Shown: positions 26,612 to 35,552 of the stretch, piece after piece | How the letters are laid out: each line of letters begins with the position of its first letter | Position numbering within the stretch: the stretch's first letter is position 1 | Assembly: GCA_965231865.1 (NCBI GenBank) | Contig: CBDDOJ010000001.1 | Span: 310,001-374,000, forward strand | DNA: 64,000 bases | Direction of reading: 5' to 3' | Origin: WTGA01 sp965231865 | GTDB taxonomy: Bacteria > Pseudomonadota > Gammaproteobacteria > Arenicellales > Poriferihabitantaceae | The notes under the pieces: model-generated | Told to the model about the DNA's origin: nothing | Databases searched by the model: none | The model's input: only the letters and a program-made list of their open reading frames with translations | Made by a program: the position numbers and the translations under genes

Positions 26612-26640
26612 TTGAAAACCGTAACGTTATGGTTTATGGT
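26612..26640 (+). promoter_or_regulatory. Candidate fic promoter with palindromic spacer
   Basis: TTGAAA (26612-26617) and TATGGT (26635-26640) are spaced by 17 bases. The spacer holds a near-perfect 20-base palindrome at 26616-26635 (AAACC and GGTTT arms around GTAACGTTAT, one mismatched pair). The fic ATG at 26648 is 8 bases past the -10 box, so the message would be leaderless. The Fic protein carries its own C-terminal MerR-like helix-turn-helix and could bind here. Inferred. Confidence 0.45.
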
Positions 26641-26647
26641 TTTGACT

Positions 26648-27622
26648 ATGCAACTGGATAGACTGACCGATAAAAAGAAACGCTTGGACGGGTTTCGTCC
26701 GTTACCGGATGCCCTTGTCCGAAATCTGGATGACTGGTTCCGGGTTGAACTGACCTACACCAGCAACGCCATTGAGGGGAACACACTGACCCGGCGAGAG
26801 ACCGCACTGATCGTTGAAAAGGGATTGACGGTTGGCGGAAAATTACTGACCGAGCATCTGGAAGCCACCAACCACGCACATGCGCTGGATTGGATCAAGG
26901 AGCAAGTCAGACGCAAGCCTGACAGCCTGACGGAAAAGGAGATTCTTCACATTCACGACGTAATCCTCAAAGGCATTGATGATGCGAATGCCGGACACTA
27001 CCGTTCTGTGCCGGTCAGAATTTCAGGTTCGGCGGTTGTTTTACCCAATCCACGCAAAGTTCCTGATCTCATGCAGGAGTTCACAGAATGGCTTGCCAGT
27101 GACCCAGGGCTCCATCCTGTTGAGCTGGCCGCAGAAGCGCATTATCGCCTCGTTACCATACATCCCTTTGCAGATGGAAATGGTCGCAGTGCCCGATTAC
27201 TCATGAATCTGATTTTACTGATGTCTGGTTATCCTGCGGCGATTATTCGCAAGCGTGATCGTTTGGCCTACATCGGGTCATTGGAAAAAGCCCAGTTTGA
27301 TAGTTCGAAGAGTGACTATTTCAAAATCATTTCGAAGGCGGTCGATCGGTCCCTGGATATCTATTTGAAGGCCGCTACCGGTGAAGATGCCGAGCCAACT
27401 GATCGTGATCAATTACTAAAGATTGGGGAACTTGCAAAGAAGGTGGGTGAACCAAATTCCACTATTCGTCACTGGACAAAAGAAGGTCTCTTGAGCGTTG
27501 CTGAAGTCACGGGGTCGGGCTACCAACTTTATGCGCCGGAAATGATCGATCGTATCAAGCAAATCCATGCTCTCAAGGAACAACGGTTTACGTTGCAGGA
27601 AATCAAAGACAAACTCGCTTAA
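26648..27622 (+). CDS. Fic-domain AMPylase with HTH
   Basis: A Fic (filamentation induced by cAMP) family adenylyltransferase. The inhibitory helix TSNAIEGNTLT (about residues 36-46) lies N-terminal to the Fic core (class II), and its Glu blocks ATP. The catalytic motif is HPFADGNGRSARL (about 176-188), complete with the active His. A C-terminal MerR-type winged helix follows (about 264-324: LLKIGELAKKVGEPNSTIRH then YQLYAPEMIDRIKQIHALKE), probably for DNA binding. The ATG at 26648 (MQLDRLTDKKKRLDG) is the likely start; a longer open frame to 26522 has no support. The target protein is unknown. The frame is intact. Confidence 0.88.
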   Translation: MQLDRLTDKKKRLDGFRPLPDALVRNLDDWFRVELTYTSNAIEGNTLTRRETALIVEKGLTVGGKLLTEHLEATNHAHALDWIKEQVRRKPDSLTEKEILHIHDVILKGIDDANAGHYRSVPVRISGSAVVLPNPRKVPDLMQEFTEWLASDPGLHPVELAAEAHYRLVTIHPFADGNGRSARLLMNLILLMSGYPAAIIRKRDRLAYIGSLEKAQFDSSKSDYFKIISKAVDRSLDIYLKAATGEDAEPTDRDQLLKIGELAKKVGEPNSTIRHWTKEGLLSVAEVTGSGYQLYAPEMIDRIKQIHALKEQRFTLQEIKDKLA

Positions 27623-27626
27623 TCAA

Positions 27627-27657
27627 ACTCCGAAATATTTTAATTGTCCTTCGGAGT
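27627..27657. other. Hairpin after fic
   Basis: The arms ACTCCGAA (27627-27634) and TTCGGAGT (27650-27657) form a perfect 8-bp stem with a 15-base loop, 4 bases after the fic stop. No T-run follows, so it is at best a weak terminator or RNA end-protecting hairpin. Confidence 0.35.
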
Positions 27658-27769
27658 GAAAACGAGGTCGGTTAAAATCCAAAAAAATATCCAGTTACAC
27701 CCATTCTTAAAACGGCATGATTAAATATCGTATTTTTGCTATAATTTGCTCATGAAGTAGCAAGTGGAG

Positions 27770-27835
27770 ATGCAAAAGACCCCAAAGGCTACCATCAAAC
27801 TCGCACTTGAACGTGTGAAGGAGATACAGATATGA
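27770..27835 (+). pseudogene. Stump of RelE/HigB (Gp49-like) toxin C-terminus
   Basis: The 21 residues MQKTPKATIKLALERVKEIQ match the C-terminal helix of phage Gp49-like HigB toxins, whose usual end is KKTQKTPKREIELA... . Its stop overlaps the antitoxin start as ATGA (27832-27835), exactly the join expected of an intact higBA-type operon. Everything upstream of the helix is gone: an in-frame TAG sits at 27758-27760 and no toxin core is readable before it. Toxin lost, antitoxin kept. Confidence 0.6.
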
Positions 27836-28110
27836 GCAGTATTGCCAAACTTAAAAAGAAGTGGATGAAAGACCCAAAGGTCAACGAAGCCTTCGAAGAA
27901 ATGAGGCCAGAATTCGAGGTTGCCCATACCTTAATCGCTGCGCGGGTCGAAGCTGGCCTCACTCAAGAGGAGGTGGCCAAACGTATGGGGACCACTCAGT
28001 CCGTTGTTGCCCGTCTTGAGGGTGGCCGCACACTACCCAGCATCAAGAGCCTGTATCGATATGCTGAGGCAACCGGAACCAGGCCAGTCATCCATCTTGT
28101 TCATAGCTGA
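27832..28110 (+). CDS. XRE-type antitoxin without its toxin
   Basis: A 92-residue HigA-type antitoxin. The N-terminal segment (MSSIAKLKKKWMKDPKVNEA, then FEEMRPEFEVAHTLIAAR) and the XRE helix-turn-helix at about 44-88 (AGLTQEEVAKRMGTTQSVVA, LEGGRTLPSIKSLYRYAEAT) are typical of the partner of RelE/Gp49 toxins. Only a stump of the toxin gene remains upstream. A perfect TATAAT at 27740-27745 may be its -10 box. It may now act as a stand-alone repressor or as an antitoxin to related toxins. Confidence 0.82.
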   Translation: MSSIAKLKKKWMKDPKVNEAFEEMRPEFEVAHTLIAARVEAGLTQEEVAKRMGTTQSVVARLEGGRTLPSIKSLYRYAEATGTRPVIHLVHS

Positions 28111-28306
28111 TCCCCGCGTAATCGGGGCAACTTCACAAGGGGGAATTTGCAAATAAACATATGGAATCCAGACTACTTTGACAATATCAGTGTAGAGATG
28201 CCGACTTCAGGCTCATTTCCCGTTGGAAAACTCGCGTCTTGAGTCAGTTGGCAGTCAGGGACTACATTAGGTATTTTCCCCTTCTATTATTTCAGGAGGA
28301 TAAACC

Positions 28307-28894
28307 ATGGGCAAGAAGGCGGCAGCAAGCGCTACACAATTACCCGAACCCGCGTCCTATCAGGACGTGCTTGATGCGCCCCCGCACAAAGTGGCCGAGA
28401 TCATAGACGGCACCCTGCACATAAACCCGCGGCCCGCACCCAGGTATGCCTGGGTCAGTTCAGGTCTTGGAGCAAGGATCGGCACACCGTATAACTATGG
28501 AGATGGGGGGCCAGGTGGCTGGTGGATTATTGACGAGCCGGAATTACATCTGGGCGAGGACATTCTGGTTCCCAACATGACGGGCTGGTGCCGGGAACGG
28601 ATGCCAGTCTACCCCGACGAGGCATATTTCACTCTGGCCCCGGATTGGGTATGCGAGACCCTCTCGCCCTCGACCAGGGCACTGGACCAGGGAAAGAAAC
28701 GTGACATCTATGCCCGGGAAGGCGTTGCGTACCTCTGGTTCGTCGACCCCGATGCACGCACTCTGGAGGCCTTCGAACTGAGAGACAGCCAGTGGGTTTT
28801 GCTGAAGACCCTGACGGACAACGACCCCGTCTCGTTACCACCCTTCGATGCAATCAGTTTCAGCCTGAACGACCTGTGGTGGCCCGATCCGTGA
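28307..28894 (+). CDS. Uma2-family (DUF820) putative endonuclease
   Basis: A 195-residue Uma2 protein of the PD-(D/E)XK nuclease superfamily. The N-terminal EIIDGTLHINPRP (about 31-43), the central WIIDEPELHLGEDILVPNM (about 72-90, with the Glu and Asp that usually bind metal) and CETLSPSTRALDQGKKRDIY (about 113-132, with E-x-K-like spacing to the Lys) match the family core. LWFVDPDARTLEAFEL is also conserved. Function is unproven; the genes are common in accessory DNA and expanded in cyanobacteria. AGGAGG-like AGGAGGATA precedes the ATG at 28307. The 196-base gap upstream (28111-28306) holds no gene that I see. Confidence 0.82.
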   Translation: MGKKAAASATQLPEPASYQDVLDAPPHKVAEIIDGTLHINPRPAPRYAWVSSGLGARIGTPYNYGDGGPGGWWIIDEPELHLGEDILVPNMTGWCRERMPVYPDEAYFTLAPDWVCETLSPSTRALDQGKKRDIYAREGVAYLWFVDPDARTLEAFELRDSQWVLLKTLTDNDPVSLPPFDAISFSLNDLWWPDP

Positions 28895-29206
28895 GGCAGT
28901 TTGGTCTGATCGTGTTGTCCTGGGTTGCCGGTTTGCGCTTGGCCGCCTCTTGTTTTTTCAATCGCACTTTATTTCGGTATTTTTGATTACACGCCTTTTT
29001 ACTCTCGGCCAGCAATTGAGGGTTGGACATGATCAGCTACGCATCCGTCAGCAATTCGGCATCGAGTAACACGCCATGAATGGTCCGGTGTGATCGGTCA
29101 ATCCCCAACCGGTTCAGTACGGAATCAAGGCGGTTTGATCCCGCCCTCAACCACGTATCCCGCGCTGGATTCGGCTGACCCCGCCCCCGAAACAAGGGGA
29201 CCTGAT
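28895..29206. other. Gap between Uma2 gene and tRNA terminator
   Basis: About 310 bases with no recognisable gene, repeat or RNA. A T-arm-like fragment at 29129-29145 is noted under rejected items. Confidence 0.5.
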
Positions 29207-29240
29207 ACAAAAAACCGGTTCTCTGAAACCGGTTTTTTGT
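29207..29240. terminator. Bidirectional rho-independent terminator
   Basis: A perfect 14-bp stem (ACAAAAAACCGGTT, 29207-29220, and its complement 29227-29240) with a six-base loop CTCTGA. T-runs on both strands make it work in either direction. It lies 4 bases beyond the 3' end of the minus-strand tRNA-Ser, so it should end that transcript. Confidence 0.88.
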
Positions 29241-29244
29241 TGAA

Positions 29245-29335
29245 TGGCGGAGAGGGCGGGATTCGAACCCGCGATACGCTATCAACGTATACTCCCTTAG
29301 CAGGGGAGCGCCTTCAGCCGCTCGGCCACCTCTCC
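29245..29335 (-). tRNA. tRNA-Ser (anticodon GCU)
   Basis: A 91-nt class II tRNA on the minus strand. The acceptor arm GGAGAGG pairs with CCTCTCC-type 3' strand, and the CCA end is encoded at 29247-29245. The anticodon loop CTGCTAA gives GCU, reading AGC/AGU serine codons. A long variable arm (GTATACGTTGATAGCGTAT) and the T-loop TTCGAAT are visible. The place next to csrA is the normal one in Gammaproteobacteria. Confidence 0.96.
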
Positions 29336-29385
29336 GTTTCCGTCCGTTGGTAAAGGCAAACCAAATCCGCAGGGATCAAGTGATT

Positions 29386-29658
29386 TCAGGTGTTATGCGG
29401 ATCGCCTTCATTGATATCTGGTTGCTCATCCTCGTAATGGGATTCCAGATAATGGTCGTTGTCATCCGGGTCATGGTGATGATCACCATCATCCTGTTCA
29501 TGCTTGATACGATAATAAATCTCTTCACGATGAACGGGCACCTCTTTCGGTGCGTTAATTCCGATCCGGACCTGGGTTCCACGAACCCCCAATACGGTCA
29601 AACGAACATCGTCTCCAATATAAACGGACTCACCGATCCGACGAGTAAGGATTAACAT
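29386..29658 (-). CDS. csrA: Carbon storage regulator CsrA with acidic/His tail
   Basis: A small RNA-binding regulator that binds GGA motifs in mRNA leaders and represses or stabilises them. The ATG at 29658 follows AGGAG by 9 bases and begins MLILTRRIGESVYIGDDVRL, with the core continuing VRIGINAPKEVPVHREEIYY to about residue 53. The core is normal, including the Leu4 and Arg44 equivalents (LTRR and HREE). Usual CsrA is 58-65 residues; this one is 90. The extra ~30 residues (from HEQDDGDHHHDPDD) are strongly acidic and His-rich, ending in DINEGDPHNT. The tail could bind metal, mimic RNA or recruit a partner; all of that is inference. It sits between lysC and tRNA-Ser. Confidence 0.95.
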   Translation of the reverse strand: MLILTRRIGESVYIGDDVRLTVLGVRGTQVRIGINAPKEVPVHREEIYYRIKHEQDDGDHHHDPDDNDHYLESHYEDEQPDINEGDPHNT

Positions 29659-29794
29659 GTGGCTCTGCTCCTGATTTAAATTCAAATTTCACTGACATCA
29701 CATCCGCCAACTATAATCTTGACCATGGCCCAGATGTCAGGGGTTATTTTTCAACAATAATGTCCCATTTTTCCCAGCGTTCTTCGACCTCTGG

Positions 29795-31030
29795 TCATGA
29801 CGGTGAATCAGCGCTGATGGATTCGAGATTAAATGCCTTGTGAAGTGTACGCACCGCAAGTTCTGTATATTCCTTGTCGATGGTAACAGATATTTTAATT
29901 TCTGAGGTGGAAATCATTTGAATATTGATCCCCCTTTCTGACAGGGCTCGAAACATGGTCGTTGCAATGCCCGCATGGGACCGCATGCCCACACCCACTG
30001 CAGAAATCTTCGCAAGGTTCGTATCTCCGACAATCGCTTCGGCGCCCAGTTCCTCGACAACCGGGGTTAATAACTCCATACTTTGCGGTAAATCGTCCTG
30101 ATGAACAGTAAAGGTCAAGTCGGTTAGACCATCCACTCCTATATTCTGAACAATCATGTCGACAATGATCTCTGCATCCGAAATCGGACCCAGAATGCTA
30201 TAGGCGATTCCGGGTCGGTCAGGGACTCCCCGCACGGTTATTTTCGCTTCGTCCTCGGCAGAAGTGATTCCGGAAATCAAGGGCTTTTCCATCTGTTTTT
30301 CCTCGTTGGTGATCAGTGTTCCAGGGCCTTTTTTGAACGAAGACAGTACCCGTATTGGAACCTTGTATTTTCGGGCGAATTCAACGGAACGAATTTGCAT
30401 TACCTTGGCCCCGGCACCGGACAGTTCCAGCATTTCCTGGAAGGTGATCCAGTCCAGTCGCCTGGCATCGTCAACCACCCGGGGGTCCGCGGTATACACC
30501 CCGTCCACATCCGTGAATATCCTGCATTCGTCCGCCTTCAATGCGGCGGCCATGGCCACCGCGGTGGTGTCCGACCCTCCCCGTCCCAGGGTCGTAATCC
30601 TGTTTTCACGGCTGATCCCCTGGAACCCGGCGACAATCACGACCGAACCGGCTTCCAGGTCCGCCAGCACATGATCCGGTTCAATCTCGACAATTCTTGC
30701 CTTCCCGTGGGCAGTGTCGGTTTGTATCGGAACCTGGAACCCGGTATAGGAACGTGCCGGCACCCCGGTTTTCTCCAGGGCCATGGCCAACAGGGCAATG
30801 GTAACCTGTTCCCCAGTGGATACAAGTACATCCATTTCCCGCTGCAGGGGTCGGCCGGAAATCTCCCTGGCCAGGCCGATCAGGCGGTTGGTCTCTCCAC
30901 TCATCGCCGAAACGACGATCACCATCTGGTCGCCGTTGCGCACACTTTGCGCAACCCCGGCTGCGACCGCTTTGATCCGTTCTACTGAACCGACGGACGT
31001 ACCACCATATTTTTCAACAATTAAAGCCAA
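29795..31030 (-). CDS. lysC: Aspartokinase
   Basis: Phosphorylates aspartate as the first step to lysine, threonine and methionine. The 411-residue monofunctional form has the N-terminal kinase motif VEKYGGTSVGSVERIKA (residues 5-21), FTDVDGVYTADPRVV (about 172-186) and two C-terminal ACT domains from about 265 (VRGVPDRPGIAYSILGPI; then GVGMRSHAGIATTMFRALSE at about 348-367), the arrangement of lysine/threonine-regulated enzymes. The position between alaS and csrA is the standard gammaproteobacterial one. The gap to csrA (29659-29794) contains CTGACA and TTATAG-like boxes on the minus strand that might serve csrA; weak. Confidence 0.95.
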   Translation of the reverse strand: MALIVEKYGGTSVGSVERIKAVAAGVAQSVRNGDQMVIVVSAMSGETNRLIGLAREISGRPLQREMDVLVSTGEQVTIALLAMALEKTGVPARSYTGFQVPIQTDTAHGKARIVEIEPDHVLADLEAGSVVIVAGFQGISRENRITTLGRGGSDTTAVAMAAALKADECRIFTDVDGVYTADPRVVDDARRLDWITFQEMLELSGAGAKVMQIRSVEFARKYKVPIRVLSSFKKGPGTLITNEEKQMEKPLISGITSAEDEAKITVRGVPDRPGIAYSILGPISDAEIIVDMIVQNIGVDGLTDLTFTVHQDDLPQSMELLTPVVEELGAEAIVGDTNLAKISAVGVGMRSHAGIATTMFRALSERGINIQMISTSEIKISVTIDKEYTELAVRTLHKAFNLESISADSPS

Positions 31031-31155
31031 TCTGGGTACCTGATCATGAGAGTGGCGGCAGATTAAAACGGTTCCACCTGGAAAAGTAAAGAGGCAAAAT
31101 CAATGGAGAAAGACCCGTTTTGTGATGGCTGGCTGGCAATACCCGGAGGTTGATC

Positions 31156-33774
31156 TTATCGGTCTACCGACGATTTCACCCATTGGTAGGTCGCCTGGAG
31201 CGCCTCGTCGATTCCCTTCACATTGGACCCGCCACCCTGGGCAAGGTCCGGTTTGCCGCCCCCGCGTCCATCCACCAATGGGGCAATTTCCCGGATCAGG
31301 TCTCCGGCACCAAATCGGTCTTTCAGGTCCTGGCTGACCCCCGCAATGAGCGTAACCTTTCCATGATTTGCGCCAGCGATCAACACCACCCCGCTTTGCA
31401 GCTTGTTGCGCCACTGGTCCACGGTGATGCGCATGGATTTCACATCCGCACCATCCTGTCTCATCGCCACCACCCGGATACCGCTGACCTCCTTCACCAC
31501 ATCACCGTCGCCTCCCCCGGTAGCCAGACGCGCCTGCAGGGATTGTATCTGCCGTTCCTGCTGTTTCTGGGTCTTCATCAACCCCTGGATTCTTTCAGAA
31601 ATTTTCGGGGTGGGTGTCTTCAAATCCCGTGAAATTTCCTCCAGCAGTCCAAGTTGCCCTTCAATATGACTCTCGGCCAATTCCCCCGTGATCGCTTCGA
31701 TACGCCGGACACCGGCTGCGACCCCGCTCTCCGAGACAATCTTGAACAGGCCGATATCACCGGTCCGGGAGACATGGGTCCCCCCGCACAATTCAAATGA
31801 AAAATCCCCCATCCGAACCACCCGGACCCGGGAATCATATTTTTCTCCGAACAGGGCTTCCGCACCCGCCGATTTCGCGTCGTCAAGCTCCATCACCTCC
31901 ACGTGAACCTCATGGTTCGCCCGCACATTCCGGTTGACCAGTCTTTCTATCCCGGACAACTGTTCCCGGGTAACGGGTTCGAAGTGGGAAAAATCGAAGC
32001 GAAGGCGCCTGGGTTCGACCAGGGAACCTTTTTGCTCCACATGGTTGCCCAGTACGGACTTCAGGGACGCATGCAAAAGATGGGTCGCCGAGTGATTGTT
32101 GGCATTCAACAACCGGCGCCGGCTGTCCACCTCACCCTGGCCGGAATCGCCGATTTCAATGACACCGGAAACCACCAGGCCAAAATGTCCGATGACCTTG
32201 TCCGCCAGATACCGGGTATCCTCCACCCGGTACACCGCATCGGAAAACCGGATTTCACCCTGATCACCCGTCTGACCGCCGCTTTCCGCATAAAATGGCG
32301 ACCGGGATAACACCACCGCTCCCGAATGCCCCGGTTCAAGCCGTGAAACCGGCTCCCCTTCTTCAAACAATGCCATGACCTGTCCGGCAGACTGCATGCC
32401 CCCATAGCCGGTAAATTCGGTTTTTTCCAATCCATCCTGAATGCTCAGGGGTGGATGCGGCAAATGATCCAGGCCCGTGGCCTTGAATTTCACCGCCCGG
32501 GCCCGGCTGCGCTGAGCTTCCATTAACCTTTCAAATTCCCTGGAATCAATTTTCAGCCCCTTTTCCCTGGCGACATCTGCGGTAAGGTCCGCGGGAAACC
32601 CATAGGTATCATACAATTTGAAGACCGTCTCCCCGGACAGCATGGTCCCATTCATTTGGGCAATTTCCTGGCCCAGAATTTTTAACCCCTGTTCCAGGGT
32701 TCCGTTAAAATGCTCATTCTCCTGTTTCAGCACCCGGACCACCAGTTCACGGTTTTTCCGCAGCTCGGGAAAGGCATCCCCCATTTCCTCCACCAACGGA
32801 GATACCAGCCGATGCATGAAGGCCTCTTTGAAACCCGACTGATGCCCATGCCGGATGGCTCTTCGTATGATTCGGCGCAACACATATCCCCGGCCTTCAT
32901 TGGAAGGGATCACGCCATCCGTAATCAAAAAGGCAGCGGAGCGGACATGATCGGCAATCACCCGCAGTGATTTTTTTTTCAGTTCCCGAATTCCAAGCAC
33001 CTGCGCCGTGGCACGAATGAGGGTTTGAAACAAATCCGTCTCATAATTGCTGTGAACTCCCTGCAACACCGCTGCCATCCGTTCCAGCCCCATTCCAGTA
33101 TCCACCGAGGGCTTGGGAAGCGGTTCGAGATCTCCCTGGCTGTTTCGATTGAACTGCATGAAAACCAGGTTCCAGATTTCCACAAACCGGTCACCGTCTT
33201 CCTCCGGGGTGCCCGGCGGACCCCCCGCCACATCCGGGCCATGGTCGTAAAATATTTCGGAACAGGGACCACACGGGCCGGTATCCCCCATCTGCCAGAA
33301 ATTGTCCCTGGCACCAATTCGGATGACCCGGTCCGGGGGTACGCCAATCCGGTTCACCCAGATCGCTTCCGCCTCCTCATCGTCTTCAAACACGGTGACC
33401 CAGAGCCTTTCCCTGGGGATGGCAAACTCCCTGGTCAAAAGCTCCCAGGCATAGTGGATGGCGGTTTCCTTGAAATAATCGCCAAAACTGAAGTTGCCCA
33501 GCATTTCAAAAAAGGTATGATGGCGGGCCGTATAGCCAACGTTTTCAAGATCATTGTGCTTGCCCCCGGCCCGAACACAGCGCTGGGAAGTCGTCGCCCG
33601 CTGATAGTCCCGGTGTTCATGGCCCAGAAACAGGTCCTTGAACTGCACCATTCCCGCATTGGTGAACAACAGCGTCGGATCGTTCCCGGGCACCAGTGAA
33701 CTGCTTGGGACCACTTCATGGCCCTGTTTGGCAAAGTAGTCCAGAAAACGTTGTCTGATTTCAGAAGTCTTCAT
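31156..33774 (-). CDS. alaS: Alanyl-tRNA synthetase
   Basis: Charges tRNA-Ala. At 872 residues it is full length. The class II catalytic domain (about 1-250) has FTNAGMVQFKDLFLG and RCVRAGGKHNDLENVGYTAR (about 60-79). The editing domain has the zinc sites HSATHLLHAS (about 568-577) and CGGTHVSRTGD (about 668-678), and the C-terminal C-Ala domain ends in GGGSNVKGIDEALQATYQWV (about 848-867). Upstream on the same strand are recX and recA, as in most Gammaproteobacteria. Confidence 0.97.
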   Translation of the reverse strand: MKTSEIRQRFLDYFAKQGHEVVPSSSLVPGNDPTLLFTNAGMVQFKDLFLGHEHRDYQRATTSQRCVRAGGKHNDLENVGYTARHHTFFEMLGNFSFGDYFKETAIHYAWELLTREFAIPRERLWVTVFEDDEEAEAIWVNRIGVPPDRVIRIGARDNFWQMGDTGPCGPCSEIFYDHGPDVAGGPPGTPEEDGDRFVEIWNLVFMQFNRNSQGDLEPLPKPSVDTGMGLERMAAVLQGVHSNYETDLFQTLIRATAQVLGIRELKKKSLRVIADHVRSAAFLITDGVIPSNEGRGYVLRRIIRRAIRHGHQSGFKEAFMHRLVSPLVEEMGDAFPELRKNRELVVRVLKQENEHFNGTLEQGLKILGQEIAQMNGTMLSGETVFKLYDTYGFPADLTADVAREKGLKIDSREFERLMEAQRSRARAVKFKATGLDHLPHPPLSIQDGLEKTEFTGYGGMQSAGQVMALFEEGEPVSRLEPGHSGAVVLSRSPFYAESGGQTGDQGEIRFSDAVYRVEDTRYLADKVIGHFGLVVSGVIEIGDSGQGEVDSRRRLLNANNHSATHLLHASLKSVLGNHVEQKGSLVEPRRLRFDFSHFEPVTREQLSGIERLVNRNVRANHEVHVEVMELDDAKSAGAEALFGEKYDSRVRVVRMGDFSFELCGGTHVSRTGDIGLFKIVSESGVAAGVRRIEAITGELAESHIEGQLGLLEEISRDLKTPTPKISERIQGLMKTQKQQERQIQSLQARLATGGGDGDVVKEVSGIRVVAMRQDGADVKSMRITVDQWRNKLQSGVVLIAGANHGKVTLIAGVSQDLKDRFGAGDLIREIAPLVDGRGGGKPDLAQGGGSNVKGIDEALQATYQWVKSSVDR

Positions 33775-33806
33775 ATCACGATCAAACGATCAACGGGCCG
33801 AACACG

Positions 33807-34286
33807 TCACTCATACCGGATGGACTGCCCGATCTGCTCGGCGGTAAATCCCCTTCGCTGCAGAAACCGGGCCTGCTTTGCCCATTCCTTGTAATCAGCA
33901 GGCGGCCGGGATCCGAATTTTCGAACTTTTGCATCCCGGGCCCGGGCACACCACTCCTCCTCGTAAACCGCCATGGATGCCTCAATGATTTCGACACTGA
34001 TCCGGTGTTCATTCAATTCATGGCGAAGACGGACCGGGCCCTGGCCGTTATTCACACGGGTCCGGCAGACCATTTCCGCAAATCGCTCATCGGATTGCGC
34101 ACCCTCTTCCCGCAGTGCCTCCAACACCCTGTTCACAATCGACTCTGGAGCCGATTTCTCCAATTTTCGGCGTAATTCGAATGCACTGTGCTCTCGCCGT
34201 ACCAGGAACCGAACCGCCCGGTCCCTCAGCATTGAAACCAGCGGGTCCTCACCATACGGTGGTTTTTCGTTTTCCTGGTCTGCCAA
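33807..34286 (-). CDS. recX: RecA regulator RecX
   Basis: A 159-residue RecX with the three-helix repeats of the family. RAVRFLVRREHSAFELRRKL (about 23-42), the central NRVLEALREEGAQSDERFAE (about 52-71) and FLQRRGFTAEQIGQSIR (about 139-155) are family motifs. RecX caps or blocks RecA filaments. It starts 11 bases after the recA stop, so the two form one operon. Confidence 0.92.
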   Translation of the reverse strand: MADQENEKPPYGEDPLVSMLRDRAVRFLVRREHSAFELRRKLEKSAPESIVNRVLEALREEGAQSDERFAEMVCRTRVNNGQGPVRLRHELNEHRISVEIIEASMAVYEEEWCARARDAKVRKFGSRPPADYKEWAKQARFLQRRGFTAEQIGQSIRYE

Positions 34287-34297
34287 TGGGTGATCGA

Positions 34298-35350
34298 CTA
34301 TCCCCGGGCACCTTTTTTCCTGGCCGGGGGCTGATCTTCCATCCCAGCTTCCGGGACCGTACCTTTCAGCTTTTCCGCCCGGATCGCGGACTCGATTTCA
34401 TCGGACATATCCGGATTTTCCTTCAGGAACCCCCGGACATTGTCCCGTCCCTGGCCTATTCTGTCCGGGCCATAACTGTACCACGCGCCGGATTTCTCGA
34501 CGATGCCCAGTTCCACACCCAGGTCAATCAACTCCCCGTGCTTGGAAATGCCCTCGTTGTACAGGATATCGAATTCAGTCTGTTTGAATGGCGGCGCCAC
34601 CTTGTTTTTCACGACCTTGACACGGGTTCGGCTGCCCAGGATTTCATCGCCTTTCTTGATGGCGCCGATCCTGCGAATATCCATTCGCACCGAGGAATAG
34701 AACTTCAGGGCATTGCCCCCTGTGGTCGTTTCCGGGTTTCCGAACATGACCCCGATCTTCATGCGGATCTGGTTAATGAAGATCACCATGGTATTCGACC
34801 GCTTGATGTTCGCAGTCAGCTTTCTCAGCGCCTGTGACATCAGTCTTGCCTGCAGGCCCACGTGATGGTCCCCCATCTCCCCTTCGATTTCCGCTTTCGG
34901 TGTCAGGGCGGCGACGGAGTCCACCACCACCACATCCACGGCAGAGGATCGTACCAGCATATCCGCGATCTCCAGGGCCTGTTCCCCGGTATCGGGCTGG
35001 GAAACCAGCAGTTCGTCGATATTCACTCCCAGCTTTTCGGCATAGCCCGGGTCCAGGGCATGCTCGGCATCAATGAATGCTGCCGTACCTCCCTCTTTCT
35101 GTGCCTCGGCAATGACCGACAACGTCATCGTTGTCTTGCCTGAGGATTCAGGCCCGTAAATTTCCGAGACTCTCCCCCTGGGAAGTCCGCCGATCCCCAG
35201 CGCGATATCCAGGCCCAGCGACCCCGTCGAATAACACTGGATGTCCTGTGCCACCTCAGAATCGCCCAGGCGCATGACCGAACCCTTGCCAAACTGTCGA
35301 TCTATCTGGCCCAGTGCCGCGTCCAGTGCCTTTCTTTTATTGTCCTCCAT
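34298..35350 (-). CDS. recA: Recombinase RecA
   Basis: Strand-exchange protein and LexA co-protease. At 350 residues it is the usual length. The sequence shows Walker A GPESSGKTTM (about 67-76), DAEHALDPGYAEKLGVN (about 94-110), VVDSVAALTPKAEIEGEMGD (about 142-161), and the L2 region FINQIRMKIGVMFGNPETTTGGNALKFY in part (TTGGNALKFYSSVR). The C-terminal tail ends ARKKGARG. No canonical LexA box was found in the upstream 35351-35470. Confidence 0.97.
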   Translation of the reverse strand: MEDNKRKALDAALGQIDRQFGKGSVMRLGDSEVAQDIQCYSTGSLGLDIALGIGGLPRGRVSEIYGPESSGKTTMTLSVIAEAQKEGGTAAFIDAEHALDPGYAEKLGVNIDELLVSQPDTGEQALEIADMLVRSSAVDVVVVDSVAALTPKAEIEGEMGDHHVGLQARLMSQALRKLTANIKRSNTMVIFINQIRMKIGVMFGNPETTTGGNALKFYSSVRMDIRRIGAIKKGDEILGSRTRVKVVKNKVAPPFKQTEFDILYNEGISKHGELIDLGVELGIVEKSGAWYSYGPDRIGQGRDNVRGFLKENPDMSDEIESAIRAEKLKGTVPEAGMEDQPPARKKGARG

Positions 35351-35552
35351 TCAATGGTTCCCCGAATTGATTGTTTCAGTTGAAAGATATTTCCCGCGCA
35401 AAAATTATCCCACATGCCGGGGCAATGAACCAGCATCCCGATAAAGATAATCCATTAGATCCTGTTTGACTGTTTTTCCTGATCGATACCGGGTTGATCA
35501 CCCGGAATGAATCGGGTTTTTGGGATGACCCGGTTGACCTGTATTTTAAGGG

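Noticed and set aside
28112..28127. CCCCG-CGTAAT-CGGGG hairpin resembling the core of a type I-E CRISPR repeat
   Set aside because: Only one copy, no second repeat or spacer nearby, and no cas gene in the window.
29129..29145. T-arm-like GGCGG-TTTGATC-CCGCC near the tRNA-Ser gene
   Set aside because: No acceptor, D or anticodon arms can be folded around it.
35351..35470. LexA box expected upstream of recA
   Set aside because: CTGT and ACAG-like pieces occur but not in the 16-base palindromic arrangement; I cannot support an SOS box.
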